NCBI RefSeq assembly: GCF_020080045.1
Contig: NZ_CP083451.1
Coordinates: forward strand, 2,542,001-2,606,000
Length of the DNA stretch: 64,000 bases
Reading direction: 5' to 3'
DNA from: Comamonas odontotermitis
Lineage (GTDB): Bacteria > Pseudomonadota > Gammaproteobacteria > Burkholderiales > Burkholderiaceae_C
Shown here: positions 47,752-57,623 of the stretch, piece by piece
How the letters are laid out: every line of letters starts with the position of its first letter
Position numbering within the stretch: position 1 is the stretch's first letter
Notes under the pieces: generated by a model
Database searches by the model: none
Told to the model about the DNA's origin: nothing
What the model saw: only the letters and a program-made list of their open reading frames with translations
Position numbers and translations under genes: made by a program

Positions 47752-49365
47752 ATGACACCGTTTGACACCCGCATTCAAGTCCACAGCCCAGAGTACGGGC
47801 TGCAGCGCTCCGGCATGCTCGCACTGATTGAGCAGTTGCAGGCACTGGAGCAGCGTGCGATGCACAAGTCTGCCCAGGCCAAGGCCACCTTTGCCAAGCG
47901 CGGCGCATTGCTCCCCCGCGAGCGCCTTGCTCGCCTGCTCGATCCGCTTGCGCCGTTTCTGCCGCTGTGCAATTTGGCAGGCTATGGCATGGACAGCGAC
48001 GATCTGGATGCAACCATCCCTGGCGGCTCTCAGCTTGCCGGCATCGGCATCGTCAATGGCGTGCGCTGCATGGTGGTGGCGACCGACTCGGGGATCAACG
48101 CCGGTGCACTGACCGAAGCGGGCAACCAGAAGCTCATGCGCTGCCAGGAGATTGCACTGGAGAACAAGCTGCCCTTCATCCATTTGGTGGAATCGGCCGG
48201 CTCCAACCTGCGCCAATACCGGGTGGACAAATTCATCCGGGGCGGCGGCATGTTCTACAACCTGGCCCGCATGTCGGCGGCTGGCTTGCCGGTCATCACT
48301 GTGGTGCACGGATCATCCACCGCAGGCGGTGCCTATATGCCGGGTCTGTCGGACTATGTGGTCATGGTGCGCGGTCAGGCACGTGCATTTTTGGCCGGAC
48401 CGCCTTTGCTCAAAGCTGCCACCGGCGAGATTGCCAGCGCCGAAGACCTGGGCGGCACCAATATGCATGCGGCTATCAGCGGCCTGGCCGAGTACGTGGC
48501 CGAAGACGATGCCCACGCCATTGCCATCGCTCGCGACATTGTGAGCAGCCTGAACTGGGATCCGGCCCAGGCCGGCAGCAACACCGTTGCCCCACGCCTG
48601 GAGCCCGAACAATTGGCAGGCGTGATGGTGCTGGAGCACAAAAAGCCCATGGATATGCGCGAAGTGATTGCCCGCCTGGTGGATGACTCGCGCTGGATGG
48701 ATTTCAAGCCCGACTATGGCCCAGCCACCATTTGCGGCCATGGCCGCATGGACGGGAGTGTGGTCGGATTCATCAGCAACAACGGCCCGCTGGACCCGGC
48801 AGGTGCCACCAAGGCTGCTCAGTTTATTCAGTTATGTAACCAAAGCCAGACGCCAATCGTCTTTTTGCAGAACACCACGGGTTTCATCGTGGGCAGAGCC
48901 TCGGAAGAGGCCGGCATGATCAAGCACGGCTCCAAGCTGATCCAGGCCTTGTCGAACTCTACCGTGGCACAGGTCACCATTTACTGCGGTGCCTCGTTTG
49001 GTGCTGGCAACTACGGCATGTGTGGCCGTGCCTTCAAGCCGCGTTTTTGCTTTTCCTGGCCAAACGCCCGCACAGCGGTCATGGGCGGCGAACAAGCGGC
49101 GGCCACGCTGGAGATTGTCGAGCGCGCCAAAGCAGAGCGAAAAAATGAGCCCGTCAACGAGGCTGCGCTTGCGAAGCAAAAGACGGAAATCGTCGCCCAC
49201 TTCGACAAACAGGCCAGCGCTTTCTATACCAGCGGCCATCTGCTCGACGATGGAGTGATTGACCCGCGCGCTACCCGCGATGTGCTGTTGTTCGCACTGG
49301 CCACCATCCGCGAGGCTGAGCAACGACGTCTTCGCCCTCTCTCTTTTGGTGTGGCGCGCTTCTGA
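47752..49365 (+). CDS. Acyl-CoA carboxylase, carboxyltransferase (beta) subunit, AtuC-like
   Basis: A 537-residue biotin-dependent carboxyltransferase of the methylcrotonyl/geranyl-CoA carboxylase group. The acyl-CoA oxyanion region is ITVVHGSSTAGGAYMPGLSD, the biotin side has IYCGASFGAGNYGMCGRAFK, and FLQNTTGFIVG precedes it. ARAFLAGPPLLKAATGEIAS matches the AtuC pattern I recall. Methylcrotonyl- versus geranyl-CoA specificity cannot be settled by eye; the atuD-E-F-A neighbours favour an acyclic terpene-type substrate. ATG 47752 opens a five-gene carboxylase block. Confidence 0.9.
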   Translation: MTPFDTRIQVHSPEYGLQRSGMLALIEQLQALEQRAMHKSAQAKATFAKRGALLPRERLARLLDPLAPFLPLCNLAGYGMDSDDLDATIPGGSQLAGIGIVNGVRCMVVATDSGINAGALTEAGNQKLMRCQEIALENKLPFIHLVESAGSNLRQYRVDKFIRGGGMFYNLARMSAAGLPVITVVHGSSTAGGAYMPGLSDYVVMVRGQARAFLAGPPLLKAATGEIASAEDLGGTNMHAAISGLAEYVAEDDAHAIAIARDIVSSLNWDPAQAGSNTVAPRLEPEQLAGVMVLEHKKPMDMREVIARLVDDSRWMDFKPDYGPATICGHGRMDGSVVGFISNNGPLDPAGATKAAQFIQLCNQSQTPIVFLQNTTGFIVGRASEEAGMIKHGSKLIQALSNSTVAQVTIYCGASFGAGNYGMCGRAFKPRFCFSWPNARTAVMGGEQAAATLEIVERAKAERKNEPVNEAALAKQKTEIVAHFDKQASAFYTSGHLLDDGVIDPRATRDVLLFALATIREAEQRRLRPLSFGVARF

Positions 49366-49401
49366 TGCTGCCATCACTCCTTTGACTTCCAGGAATACAC
49401 C

Positions 49402-50565
49402 ATGCTCTATACCGCCGAACACCATGAACTGATGGCCAGCCTCCGTCGCTTTGTGACCAATGAGATCGACCCGTTTGTCGACGAATGGGAAGCCAACGAG
49501 ATTTTTCCCGCCCACGCGCTTTTCAAGAAGATGGGGCAATTGGGCTTTCTGGGTATTTCCAAACCTGAAGCCTACGGTGGTCTGGGCCTGGATTTTTCCT
49601 ATGCTCTGGCTGCTGCCGAAGCCATAGGGCATGCCAAGGCCCAGGGCGTCAGCATGGGTGTTGGCGTACAGACCAATATGGCAACACCCGCGTTGGCGGC
49701 CTTTGGCTCCGACGCGTTGCGCCAGGAGTTTCTGGCCCCCGCCATTGCGGGTGACGTGGTCTGCAGCATCGGTGTCTCCGAGCAAGGCGCGGGCTCCGAT
49801 GTCTCGTCGCTCAAGACCACGGCGCGCCGCGATGGCGATGACTACATCATCAATGGCTCCAAGATGTGGATCACCAATGGCACCCAGGCCGACTGGATCT
49901 GCCTGCTGGCCAATACCTCGGAAGGTTCGCCGCACAAGAACAAGTCGCTCATCATCGTACCGCTCAAAGAGAAAGGCCAACGTGCCAAGGGCATCAGCGT
50001 GCAGAAGATCAAGAAGTTCGGCATGTGGTCTTCCGACACCGCACAGATCTTCTTTGACGACGTGCGCGTGCCCGTGCGACACCGCATTGGCGAAGAAGGC
50101 ATGGGTTTCATCTACCAGATGAAGCAGTTCCAGGAAGAGCGTCTGGACGGTGCAGCCCGCCGCCTCGCCAGCATGGAGCTGATCCAGGAGACCGCCGACT
50201 ATCTGCGTCAGCGCATCGCCTTTGGCCGCCCGCTGCTGGACAACCAGTTCATCCAATACAAGCTGGCCGAGCTCAAGACCGAGATTGAGGCCTTGCGCTC
50301 ACTGGTGTACCGCGCCACCGCCGCCTATGTGCAAGGCGAAGACGTGATCGAGCTGGCATCCATGGCCAAGCTCAAGGCAGGACGCCTGGGCCGCGAAGTG
50401 GCCGATTGGTGCATGCAGTTCCAGGGCGGCATGGGCTACACCTGGGAGAACCGCGTCTCTCGGGCCTATCGCGACTACCGCCTCGGCTCGATCGGTGGCG
50501 GGGCCGACGAAGTGATGATGATGGTGATTGCCCGCAAGATGGGGTTGATGGATTTCAGCGTCTGA
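49402..50565 (+). CDS. Acyl-CoA dehydrogenase, AtuD-like
   Basis: A 387-residue flavoprotein. CSIGVSEQGAGSDVSSLKTT and MWITNGTQADWICLLA are the FAD-contacting blocks, KIKKFGMWSSDTAQIFFDDV the acyl-CoA region and QFQGGMGYTWENRVSRAYRD the C-terminal signature. GGMGYTWEN carries a candidate catalytic Glu; the usual IxxGTxEI motif reads IGGGADEVM, as in the citronellyl-CoA dehydrogenase group. Predicted to introduce the double bond before carboxylation. Confidence 0.88.
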   Translation: MLYTAEHHELMASLRRFVTNEIDPFVDEWEANEIFPAHALFKKMGQLGFLGISKPEAYGGLGLDFSYALAAAEAIGHAKAQGVSMGVGVQTNMATPALAAFGSDALRQEFLAPAIAGDVVCSIGVSEQGAGSDVSSLKTTARRDGDDYIINGSKMWITNGTQADWICLLANTSEGSPHKNKSLIIVPLKEKGQRAKGISVQKIKKFGMWSSDTAQIFFDDVRVPVRHRIGEEGMGFIYQMKQFQEERLDGAARRLASMELIQETADYLRQRIAFGRPLLDNQFIQYKLAELKTEIEALRSLVYRATAAYVQGEDVIELASMAKLKAGRLGREVADWCMQFQGGMGYTWENRVSRAYRDYRLGSIGGGADEVMMMVIARKMGLMDFSV

Positions 50566-50602
50566 GCCCGCGCCCTCCCGCCCAGCCATACCTGAAAATT
50601 CC

Positions 50603-51478
50603 ATGAACCACTACAACCACTTGCGAGTGAACCGCGTCCAGGACGTGCTGTTCGTCAACCTGCACTGCCCAGAGACCCGCAACGCGCTCTCGCCTGAAGT
50701 CACAGCCGAGCTCTACCAGGTGAGCACGCTTGCGCAAGCCGATGCAGCCCTGCGCGCCATCGTGCTGCGCGGCAGCCAGGGCTTTTTCTGTGCTGGCGGC
50801 AATATCGGCAGCTTCCAGTCCCGCCTTGATGCCCACCAACAGACGGAGCCAGCGCAAGACCCCATTGCAGCCCGCAACCGCGAATTCGGCAAGTTCCTGG
50901 AGCTGTGGTCTGCCTTGCCCATCCCCATCATTGCTGCGGTAGAAGGCGCTGCCATGGGCGGCGGCATGGGCCTGGCCTGTACGGCCGACATCGTCCTCGC
51001 CACCGAAGACGCCAGGTTCGCGCTGACCGAAACCGCCCTGGGCATCATTCCTGCACAGATTGCCCCCTTTGTGGAAGCTCGCCTGGGCCGGCGCAACGCC
51101 TTGCGTCTGGGCTTGTTCGGCGAGCGTGTCAGCGGAGCGCAGGCCGTTGCACTGGGTCTGGTGGACGAGCTGGTACCCAATAGTGACGCGCTGGATGAGC
51201 ACCTGGCGCTATGGCTCAGCCGCATGTGTCGCTGCGCTCCGGGGGCCAACCAGGCGCTCAAGCGCTTGTTTGTCCGTAGCGACCCCGTCCAGCCTTTGCC
51301 TCAAATGCTGGATGTTGCCGCCGAGTCCTTTTCGGCCTGCATGCGCAACGAAGGGCCGGAAGGCATTGCCGCCTTCAAGGAAAAGCGCCCCGCACGCTGG
51401 CATGCCAGCTTCAACGCCGAGCAGATTCGCCAAGCCCAAGGCAGCGATCAAGCAACGCCCGCCACTCCCAATACCTGA
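50603..51478 (+). CDS. Enoyl-CoA hydratase/isomerase, AtuE-like
   Basis: A 291-residue crotonase-fold protein. FFCAGGNIGSFQSRL and AAVEGAAMGGGMGLACTADI provide the oxyanion-hole glycines, and FALTETALGIIPAQIAPFVE the conserved Glu region. In the atu pathway the AtuE enzyme hydrates isohexenyl-glutaconyl-CoA. Here the position between acyl-CoA dehydrogenase and carboxylase alpha genes, as in atuCDEF, supports that role. Starts 37 bases after the dehydrogenase stop. Confidence 0.88.
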   Translation: MNHYNHLRVNRVQDVLFVNLHCPETRNALSPEVTAELYQVSTLAQADAALRAIVLRGSQGFFCAGGNIGSFQSRLDAHQQTEPAQDPIAARNREFGKFLELWSALPIPIIAAVEGAAMGGGMGLACTADIVLATEDARFALTETALGIIPAQIAPFVEARLGRRNALRLGLFGERVSGAQAVALGLVDELVPNSDALDEHLALWLSRMCRCAPGANQALKRLFVRSDPVQPLPQMLDVAAESFSACMRNEGPEGIAAFKEKRPARWHASFNAEQIRQAQGSDQATPATPNT

Positions 51479-51485
51479 GCCGCCT

Positions 51486-53516
51486 ATGTCCGTCACCAAA
51501 CAAATCCGTCCCTTTCACAGCGTGCTCATCGCCAACCGGGGCGAGATTGCACTGCGTATCATTCAGTCCGCACGCCTGCTGGGTTTTCGCACGGTGGCCA
51601 TTTATTCCGACGCCGACCGCGACAGCCCCCATGTGCAAGCAGCTGATGCCGCTGTCTGCGTGGGCGCTGCACTGCCGCGTGAGAGTTACCTGAACATCGA
51701 AGCCATTCTGGCCGCGGCCCAACAGGCGGGAGCCGATGCGGTCCATCCGGGCTACGGCTTTCTGGCCGAGAACGAAGACTTCGCCAACGCCGTAGACCAG
51801 GCTGGCCTGGTCTTTATCGGCCCGACCGGCGCAGCCATCAAGGCCATGGGCAACAAAGCCCACGCCAAGCAGTTGATGATGCAAGCGAATATGCCCTGCA
51901 TTCCCGGCTACCAGGGTGCCGACCAGGCAGATGCCGCCTTTGTTGCAGCGGCTCAGCAGATGGGCTATCCCGTCATGGTCAAGGCGGCGGCAGGTGGCGG
52001 CGGCCGGGGCATGCGCCTCGTTCAAACGGCAGCAGATCTGCCAAGCGCTCTGGCATCGGCACGCTCCGAGGCTTTGCAGGCCTTTGGCAGCGCAGAACTG
52101 ATTCTGGAGAAGGCCATTCTGGCCCCGCGCCACATCGAGATCCAGCTGCTGGCCGACAGCCACGGCCATTGCATCCATCTGGGCGAGCGCGACTGTTCCA
52201 TCCAGCGCCGCCACCAGAAGGTGATCGAAGAAGCACCCTCCACCGCAGTCACCCCAGAGATACGCCAGCGCATGGGTGACGCTGCGGTCAAAGCCGCCCA
52301 GGCGATCGGCTACATCGGCGCCGGAACCATGGAGTTTCTGCTCGATGCCCATGGCGACTTTTTCTTCATGGAAATGAACACCCGCCTGCAGGTTGAGCAT
52401 GCAGTGACCGAGGCCATCACCGGCCTGGATCTCGTGGCATGGCAGTTGCGCATCGCTGCCGGCGAGGCACTCGACTTGCAGCAAAGCGACATCGGCATCC
52501 ACGGCCACGCGATTGAAGCCCGACTCACAGCCGAAGATGTGGCTGCAGGCTTTCTGCCACAGACTGGCAAGGTCCTGTACTGGCAAGCACCCAATGCAGC
52601 CACTCCTGCTTCACTGGCCACGCATCTGCAGCCTTTGGAGGTGCGCGTGGAGCAGGCATTGCGCAGTGGCTGCACCATCAGCCCCTATTACGACTCCATG
52701 ATTGCCAAGGTTGTGGTGCATGGCAGCAACCGCGAAGAGGCGCGGCGCAAGTTGGTAGCCGCCTTGCAGAACTGCGTGTTGCTCGGGGTACCCAGCAACC
52801 AGCATTTCCTGGTCGAATGTCTGCGCAGCCCTCAGTTCACCCAAGGCAAGGACATCCACACAGGCTTTGTGCAGCAGTATATGGGCCACTGCCTGGCGGC
52901 TCCACCAGTGGCCTGTGCTCGCAGCCTTGCTTTCGCAGCCTTGGCGCTGTTGGCTCGCGCCCCTTCCAGCAGCCATCTGCAACACTCCCCTTCCGTGCTG
53001 GAGCTCGCCGTTGGACAGCAACGCTGGCGTGCCGAGGTACAAGCCATGGGTGACGCCTGGAAGATCAGCCTGAACGCCTCCGAGGCACAAGCTGGTGCCG
53101 ATGCACTGGTTTTCCTCCTGCGCGATCTGCGCTGGTTCGACGCCGAGCACCAGCACTTCCAGGTGGAGTGCAATGGCCTGGTAGAAAAGGCCATCGCCGT
53201 GCGCGACGGGCTGCAACTGGAGCTGTTCCATGCCGGACAGGCCTGGCACATCGAGCAAGCCGATGCACACAAATCCAGCCATGCCGTGCAGAGCGGCGGC
53301 GCAGTTACCGCACCTCTGACCGGCCGCGTGGCTGCCGTGGTGGTGGAGCTGGGTCAGACCGTCAGCCAAGGCCAACCACTGGCGGTGCTGGAGGCCATGA
53401 AGATGGAACACAGCTTGACGGCCCCCATCGCCGGCCGGGTGGTGGAGTTGCATGCCAGCCCCAACACCCAGGCCACCAAAGGCAGCCTGTTGCTGCGCAT
53501 CGAGGAGCTCGCATGA
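51486..53516 (+). CDS. Acyl-CoA carboxylase, biotin carboxylase/BCCP (alpha) subunit, AtuF-like
   Basis: A 676-residue subunit. Biotin carboxylase comes first (HSVLIANRGEIALRIIQSAR, VHPGYGFLAENEDFA, the ATP loop KAAAGGGGRGMRLV, then DCSIQRRHQKVIEEAPS and FMEMNTRLQVEHAVTE), followed by a linker domain and a C-terminal biotinyl domain with LAVLEAMKMEHSLTAP, Lys being the biotin site. ATG 51486 is eight bases after the previous stop. Its stop overlaps the AtuA-like start (ATGA). Confidence 0.93.
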   Translation: MSVTKQIRPFHSVLIANRGEIALRIIQSARLLGFRTVAIYSDADRDSPHVQAADAAVCVGAALPRESYLNIEAILAAAQQAGADAVHPGYGFLAENEDFANAVDQAGLVFIGPTGAAIKAMGNKAHAKQLMMQANMPCIPGYQGADQADAAFVAAAQQMGYPVMVKAAAGGGGRGMRLVQTAADLPSALASARSEALQAFGSAELILEKAILAPRHIEIQLLADSHGHCIHLGERDCSIQRRHQKVIEEAPSTAVTPEIRQRMGDAAVKAAQAIGYIGAGTMEFLLDAHGDFFFMEMNTRLQVEHAVTEAITGLDLVAWQLRIAAGEALDLQQSDIGIHGHAIEARLTAEDVAAGFLPQTGKVLYWQAPNAATPASLATHLQPLEVRVEQALRSGCTISPYYDSMIAKVVVHGSNREEARRKLVAALQNCVLLGVPSNQHFLVECLRSPQFTQGKDIHTGFVQQYMGHCLAAPPVACARSLAFAALALLARAPSSSHLQHSPSVLELAVGQQRWRAEVQAMGDAWKISLNASEAQAGADALVFLLRDLRWFDAEHQHFQVECNGLVEKAIAVRDGLQLELFHAGQAWHIEQADAHKSSHAVQSGGAVTAPLTGRVAAVVVELGQTVSQGQPLAVLEAMKMEHSLTAPIAGRVVELHASPNTQATKGSLLLRIEELA

Positions 53517-55315
53517 GCACCGCACCCTCCTCTGCCAGCCGCAGCGTCCGTATTGGTGGTGCCAGCGGATTCTGGGGTGACTCCAGCATTGCCACACCCC
53601 AGTTACTGCAAGTGCCAGGGTTGCAGTACCTGGTATACGACTACCTGGCCGAAACCACCATGGCCATCCTGGCGCGGGCCCGCAGCAAGAACCCAGCGCT
53701 TGGCTACGCCACTGATTTCGTCAGCGTCGCCATGGCTCCCCATCTGCGTGAACTGCACACCAAAGGCATCCGGGTGGTGTCCAACGCAGGCGGGCTCCAC
53801 CCCATGGCTTGCGCCCAGGCATTGATCCAGGAGGCAGAAACCCAGGGCCTGGCGCTGAAGATCGCGGTTGTCACGGGTGACGACGTGAGTGAGATCTTCA
53901 CCACGCTGCGCCAGCAAGGCCTCAAGGACATGTACACCCACGAGATGCCGCCCGAGCAGTTGAGCTCTGCCAACGCCTATACCGGGGCGCAAGGCATTGC
54001 ACAAGCTCTGGCCATGGGGGCCGATATGGTCATCACCGGTCGCTGTGTGGACAGCGCCGTGGTGGTAGGCGTGCTGGCCCATGAGTTTCAGTGGGCCTGG
54101 GACGACTGGGACCGCCTGGCCGCAGGCACCTTGGCAGGCCATGTCATCGAATGCGGCGCGCAGGCGACCGGCGGCCTTTTCACCGACTGGCATCTGGTGC
54201 CGGACTGGGCACATATGGGCTACCCGGTGATCGACTGCGAGCCGAACGGCGCTTTCACACTGAGCAAGCCAACAGGTACGGGCGGGCTGATTCATCGAGG
54301 CGCCGTCTCGGAACAGATTCTGTACGAGGTGGGAGACCCCGCCTGCTACCTGATGCCCGATGTGACTTGCGACTTTCGCCAAGTCACGGTGCAGACCATC
54401 GACGCCAACAGGGTGCGAGTGCAAGGCGCCCGAGGCCAAGCGCCTACGGCGAGCTACAAGGCCAATGGCACCTACTTGGATGGCTACCAATTGCAGGTAT
54501 TGATGGCGATACGCGGTTTGGACGCACCGGCCAAGGCCCGCAAGACCGCGGATGCCTTGCTCCAGCGCACCCGGGAGCAATTGGCCAGCCAAAACCTGCC
54601 CGACTATTCGGAAACCTGTGTGGAACTGCTGGGCAGCGAATCGCTCTACGGGCCCAACGCTCGGCCGCTGCCTACGCGTGAAATCATCTTGCGCATTGCT
54701 GCACGCCATACCATGGCCAAGGGCCTTTCATTTCTGCAACGCGAATGTGCGTCCGCAGGCACCTCGATGGGGCCGGGCACCCGTTCCTCCTTTTCTGGGA
54801 GGGCAGATATTCAGCCTGTTTTCAAGGTCTTCTCCTTCCTGGTTCCCAAACAGCTGGTTTCGATGACGGTCACGCTCCAGGGAGAGTCGAAACAGCTGAT
54901 CGCTGCGCCCACGATTACCGAACCATCCTCTGCGCCACACCACGCCCTGGCTACTGCGGCGCTGGCACTGAATGGCGAGCGTGAGCAAGTCGAGCTGGTT
55001 CGCATTGCCTGGGCACGCAGTGGCGACAAAGGCGATGATGAAAACATCGGCGTGATTGCCCGAACCCCCGAGCTCTACCCTGTGTTGCTGGAGCAGTTGA
55101 CCACCGCGCGGGTCCTGCAGTACTTCAGCCATCTGGTGCAAGGCACTGTCCAGCGCTACGAAGCACCTGGCCTGCATGCCGTCAACTTTGTTCTGCACAA
55201 CGCCCTCGCCGGCGGCGGCGTGTGCAGCCTGCGCTCAGACCCTTTGGGCAAATCATTTGCACAAATGCTGCTGAGCATTCCGGTTCTGGTCCCGCGGCAT
55301 CTGCTTCTGGACTGA
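53513..55315 (+). CDS. AtuA-family protein (DUF1446 plus ferredoxin-like domain)
   Basis: A 600-residue protein. The N-terminal about 450 residues are the AtuA (DUF1446) domain: VRIGGASGFWGDSSIATPQL, VSNAGGLHPMACAQAL, ADMVITGRCVDSAVVVGVLA and GGLIHRGAVSEQILYEVGDP. The last about 110 residues (VRIAWARSGDKGDDENIGVI onward to the GGGVCSLRSDPLGKSFAQML end) are the AtuA-like ferredoxin-fold domain. The molecular function is not established; it is required for acyclic terpene use in Pseudomonas. Translationally coupled to the carboxylase alpha gene. Confidence 0.9.
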   Translation: MSTAPSSASRSVRIGGASGFWGDSSIATPQLLQVPGLQYLVYDYLAETTMAILARARSKNPALGYATDFVSVAMAPHLRELHTKGIRVVSNAGGLHPMACAQALIQEAETQGLALKIAVVTGDDVSEIFTTLRQQGLKDMYTHEMPPEQLSSANAYTGAQGIAQALAMGADMVITGRCVDSAVVVGVLAHEFQWAWDDWDRLAAGTLAGHVIECGAQATGGLFTDWHLVPDWAHMGYPVIDCEPNGAFTLSKPTGTGGLIHRGAVSEQILYEVGDPACYLMPDVTCDFRQVTVQTIDANRVRVQGARGQAPTASYKANGTYLDGYQLQVLMAIRGLDAPAKARKTADALLQRTREQLASQNLPDYSETCVELLGSESLYGPNARPLPTREIILRIAARHTMAKGLSFLQRECASAGTSMGPGTRSSFSGRADIQPVFKVFSFLVPKQLVSMTVTLQGESKQLIAAPTITEPSSAPHHALATAALALNGEREQVELVRIAWARSGDKGDDENIGVIARTPELYPVLLEQLTTARVLQYFSHLVQGTVQRYEAPGLHAVNFVLHNALAGGGVCSLRSDPLGKSFAQMLLSIPVLVPRHLLLD

Positions 55316-55356
55316 AATTCTCTTTTCACGACAACCATATACCCCGAGGAGACAAC

Positions 55357-56400
55357 ATGAACCAAGTATCAGCAACACCAGCGCAGCGGCCTGCGGCAAC
55401 AGCTTTGGCAACCGGCAAACGAAAAGGCTTGGGCATTCGCCTGACACAGATGGCCCTGGTGCTCTGCGCCGCCATCGCCGTCCCCTACGCCATGGCGCAA
55501 GAAAACTATCCCAGCCGCCCGATCCGCGTGGTGGTGCCCTATACCGCTGGCGGTGTCTCTGACACAGTGACGCGCCTGGTCACCCAGAAGCTGTCCGAGC
55601 GCCTGAAAACACCGGTAGTGGTGGAGAATCTGCCTGGCGCCAACGGCCAGATCGGCTCGCAGAATGTGGTCCGGTCCACCCCCGATGGCTACACATTGCT
55701 GGTCGTCGTGGCAGGCCACGTGGTAAACCCCAGCCTATACCCCAAAATGAGCTTCTCACCGTTGGCCGACCTGACCGGCGTGAGCCAGTTTGGGCATATC
55801 CCGTTGCTCATGGTGTCCAGCGCCGCACTGCAACCCAAAACCCTGCCTGAATTTGTGCAATGGGCCAAAGCCAACCCTGACAAGGCGAGCTTTGCCTCCA
55901 GCGGCACGGGCTCTGGCGCGCATCTGGTTGGGGAGCTGTTTGGACAGGCAGCCAAGGTCAAGCTCACACACATCCCCTACAAAGGCATGGCTCCTGCCTT
56001 GACCGACATGTTCTCTGGCCAGGTAGCCATGGCGTTCGACTCAGTGCAAACCATGATGCCGCAGGTCAAGGCCGGCAAGCTGAACGCACTGGCCATCACC
56101 AGCGAAAAGCGCTGGCCCAGCATTCCCGACGTACCCACCATGAGCGAACTCGGTTACCCGAGCATGACCGGTGGCAGCTGGATCGGCTTGCTCGCCCCTG
56201 CCAAAGTTCCCAGCGCCATCATCAACAAACTCTCGGCTGAACTGCAAGCGGCCATCGACTCTCCGGACGTGCATGCCAAGCTCATAGAGTACGGCATCGA
56301 CCCCGTCGGCGGAACGCCCGCCCAGTTCAACAGCTTTATGCACAGCGAAGCCAAGCGCTGGGCACAGGTCGTCAAGCAAGCCAATATCCGCCTGGAGTAA
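55357..56400 (+). CDS. Bug-family periplasmic solute-binding protein of the atu-like operon
   Basis: About 347 residues from ATG 55357 (GAGGAG upstream). A long n-region precedes the signal core MALVLCAAIAVPYAMAQ, cleaved after Ala-Gln, followed by YPSRPIRVVVPYTAGGVSDT, VVENLPGANGQIGSQNVV and IPYKGMAPALTDMFSGQ, all Bug blocks. Placed between AtuA-like and CoA-transferase genes, it presumably delivers the acid that this operon degrades. The classical Pseudomonas atu cluster has no such receptor. Confidence 0.88.
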   Translation: MNQVSATPAQRPAATALATGKRKGLGIRLTQMALVLCAAIAVPYAMAQENYPSRPIRVVVPYTAGGVSDTVTRLVTQKLSERLKTPVVVENLPGANGQIGSQNVVRSTPDGYTLLVVVAGHVVNPSLYPKMSFSPLADLTGVSQFGHIPLLMVSSAALQPKTLPEFVQWAKANPDKASFASSGTGSGAHLVGELFGQAAKVKLTHIPYKGMAPALTDMFSGQVAMAFDSVQTMMPQVKAGKLNALAITSEKRWPSIPDVPTMSELGYPSMTGGSWIGLLAPAKVPSAIINKLSAELQAAIDSPDVHAKLIEYGIDPVGGTPAQFNSFMHSEAKRWAQVVKQANIRLE

Positions 56401-56405
56401 GCACC

Positions 56406-57623
56406 ATGTCTGCCATTTTGCAAAACATCAAGGTGCTCGACCTCACACGCGTCATCGCTGGCCCCCTATGCACACAGCACCTTGCCGACATGGGAGCAAC
56501 CGTCTACAAGATCGAAAAGCCCAACGACGGCGACGATACCCGTCGCATGGGGCCTTTTCTCCCGGACGAGGATGGGAAAGACAGCAACGATTCGGCGCTG
56601 TATCTGGCCTATAACCGCGGCAAGCACTCGGTCACCATCGACATCAGCCAAGCCCAAGGAGCCGATCTCGTGCGCCAATTGGCGGCGCAATGCGATGTGG
56701 TGGTCGAGAACTACAAGGCGGGTGGGCTGAAAAAATACGGGCTGGACTATGCAAGCCTGCAGAAGATCAAGCCCGATCTGGTCTATTGCTCGCTGACCGG
56801 CTTTGGACAGACGGGCCCGATGGCCCAGCGGCCTGCATACGACTTCATCCTGCAAGGCATGGCTGGCATGATGAGCACCTGTGGTCAGCCCGAAGGCAGT
56901 GCAGGCGCCGGCCCGATGCGAACATCCATCCCGATCACCGACGTGGTCACAGGGCAGAATGCAACCATCGCGATTCTAGGAGCGCTATTCCACCGCCAGC
57001 GCACTGGCGAAGGCCAGTACATCGACTGCGCCATGATCGACTCGGCCGTCGCGCTCAATGGCCATCTGGCCTTGGGATACTTGATGACCGGCAAGAGCCC
57101 GGAGCGCGTGGGAAACACCAATCCTATAGCGTCACCGTCCGAAGTGTTTGCCTGCTCCGACGGACAGCTCATCATCGCAGCGGGCAACAACACACAGTTC
57201 AATGCCTGTTGCCACGTACTGGGCATGCCAGAACTTGCAAGGCAAGCCGAGTTCGCCACCAATGCCAGCCGCGTAGCCAACCGCGACAACTTGCGTTCCG
57301 CCATGGCCGAGGCAATTCTCAAGCACTCCCGATCCGTACTGCTGGATGCCTTGGAAAACGCCGGAGTCCCCTGCGGCCCCATCAATGACATGGCCCAGGT
57401 TTTTGCAGAACCCCAAACGCAACATAGAGCGCTGGCGCTCACCTTGCAACATGGAAGGCAAATTGACGTTCCAACGCTACGCAGTCCCCTCAACTTTTCC
57501 CGAACGCCTGTCAAGCATCTAAGTCCTCCTCAGTTGGGGGCTCACACCGTACAGGTTCTCCGAGAGGTACTGATGCTTCCCCCGGAGACATTGGCGCGCT
57601 TGGAAAAATCCGAGGTCATCTGA
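56406..57623 (+). CDS. Family III (CaiB/BaiF) CoA-transferase
   Basis: A 405-residue transferase. IKVLDLTRVIAGPLCTQHLA is the N-terminal signature, KHSVTIDISQAQGADLVRQL and CDVVVENYKAGGLKKYGLDY contain the catalytic-Asp environment (expected near residue 170: TDVVTGQNATIAILGALFHR has the Asp), and VPCGPINDMAQVFAEPQ is the C-terminal block. Five bases after the Bug gene. It probably activates the imported acid with CoA from a donor thioester, replacing the AtuH-type acyl-CoA synthetase. Confidence 0.9.
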   Translation: MSAILQNIKVLDLTRVIAGPLCTQHLADMGATVYKIEKPNDGDDTRRMGPFLPDEDGKDSNDSALYLAYNRGKHSVTIDISQAQGADLVRQLAAQCDVVVENYKAGGLKKYGLDYASLQKIKPDLVYCSLTGFGQTGPMAQRPAYDFILQGMAGMMSTCGQPEGSAGAGPMRTSIPITDVVTGQNATIAILGALFHRQRTGEGQYIDCAMIDSAVALNGHLALGYLMTGKSPERVGNTNPIASPSEVFACSDGQLIIAAGNNTQFNACCHVLGMPELARQAEFATNASRVANRDNLRSAMAEAILKHSRSVLLDALENAGVPCGPINDMAQVFAEPQTQHRALALTLQHGRQIDVPTLRSPLNFSRTPVKHLSPPQLGAHTVQVLREVLMLPPETLARLEKSEVI

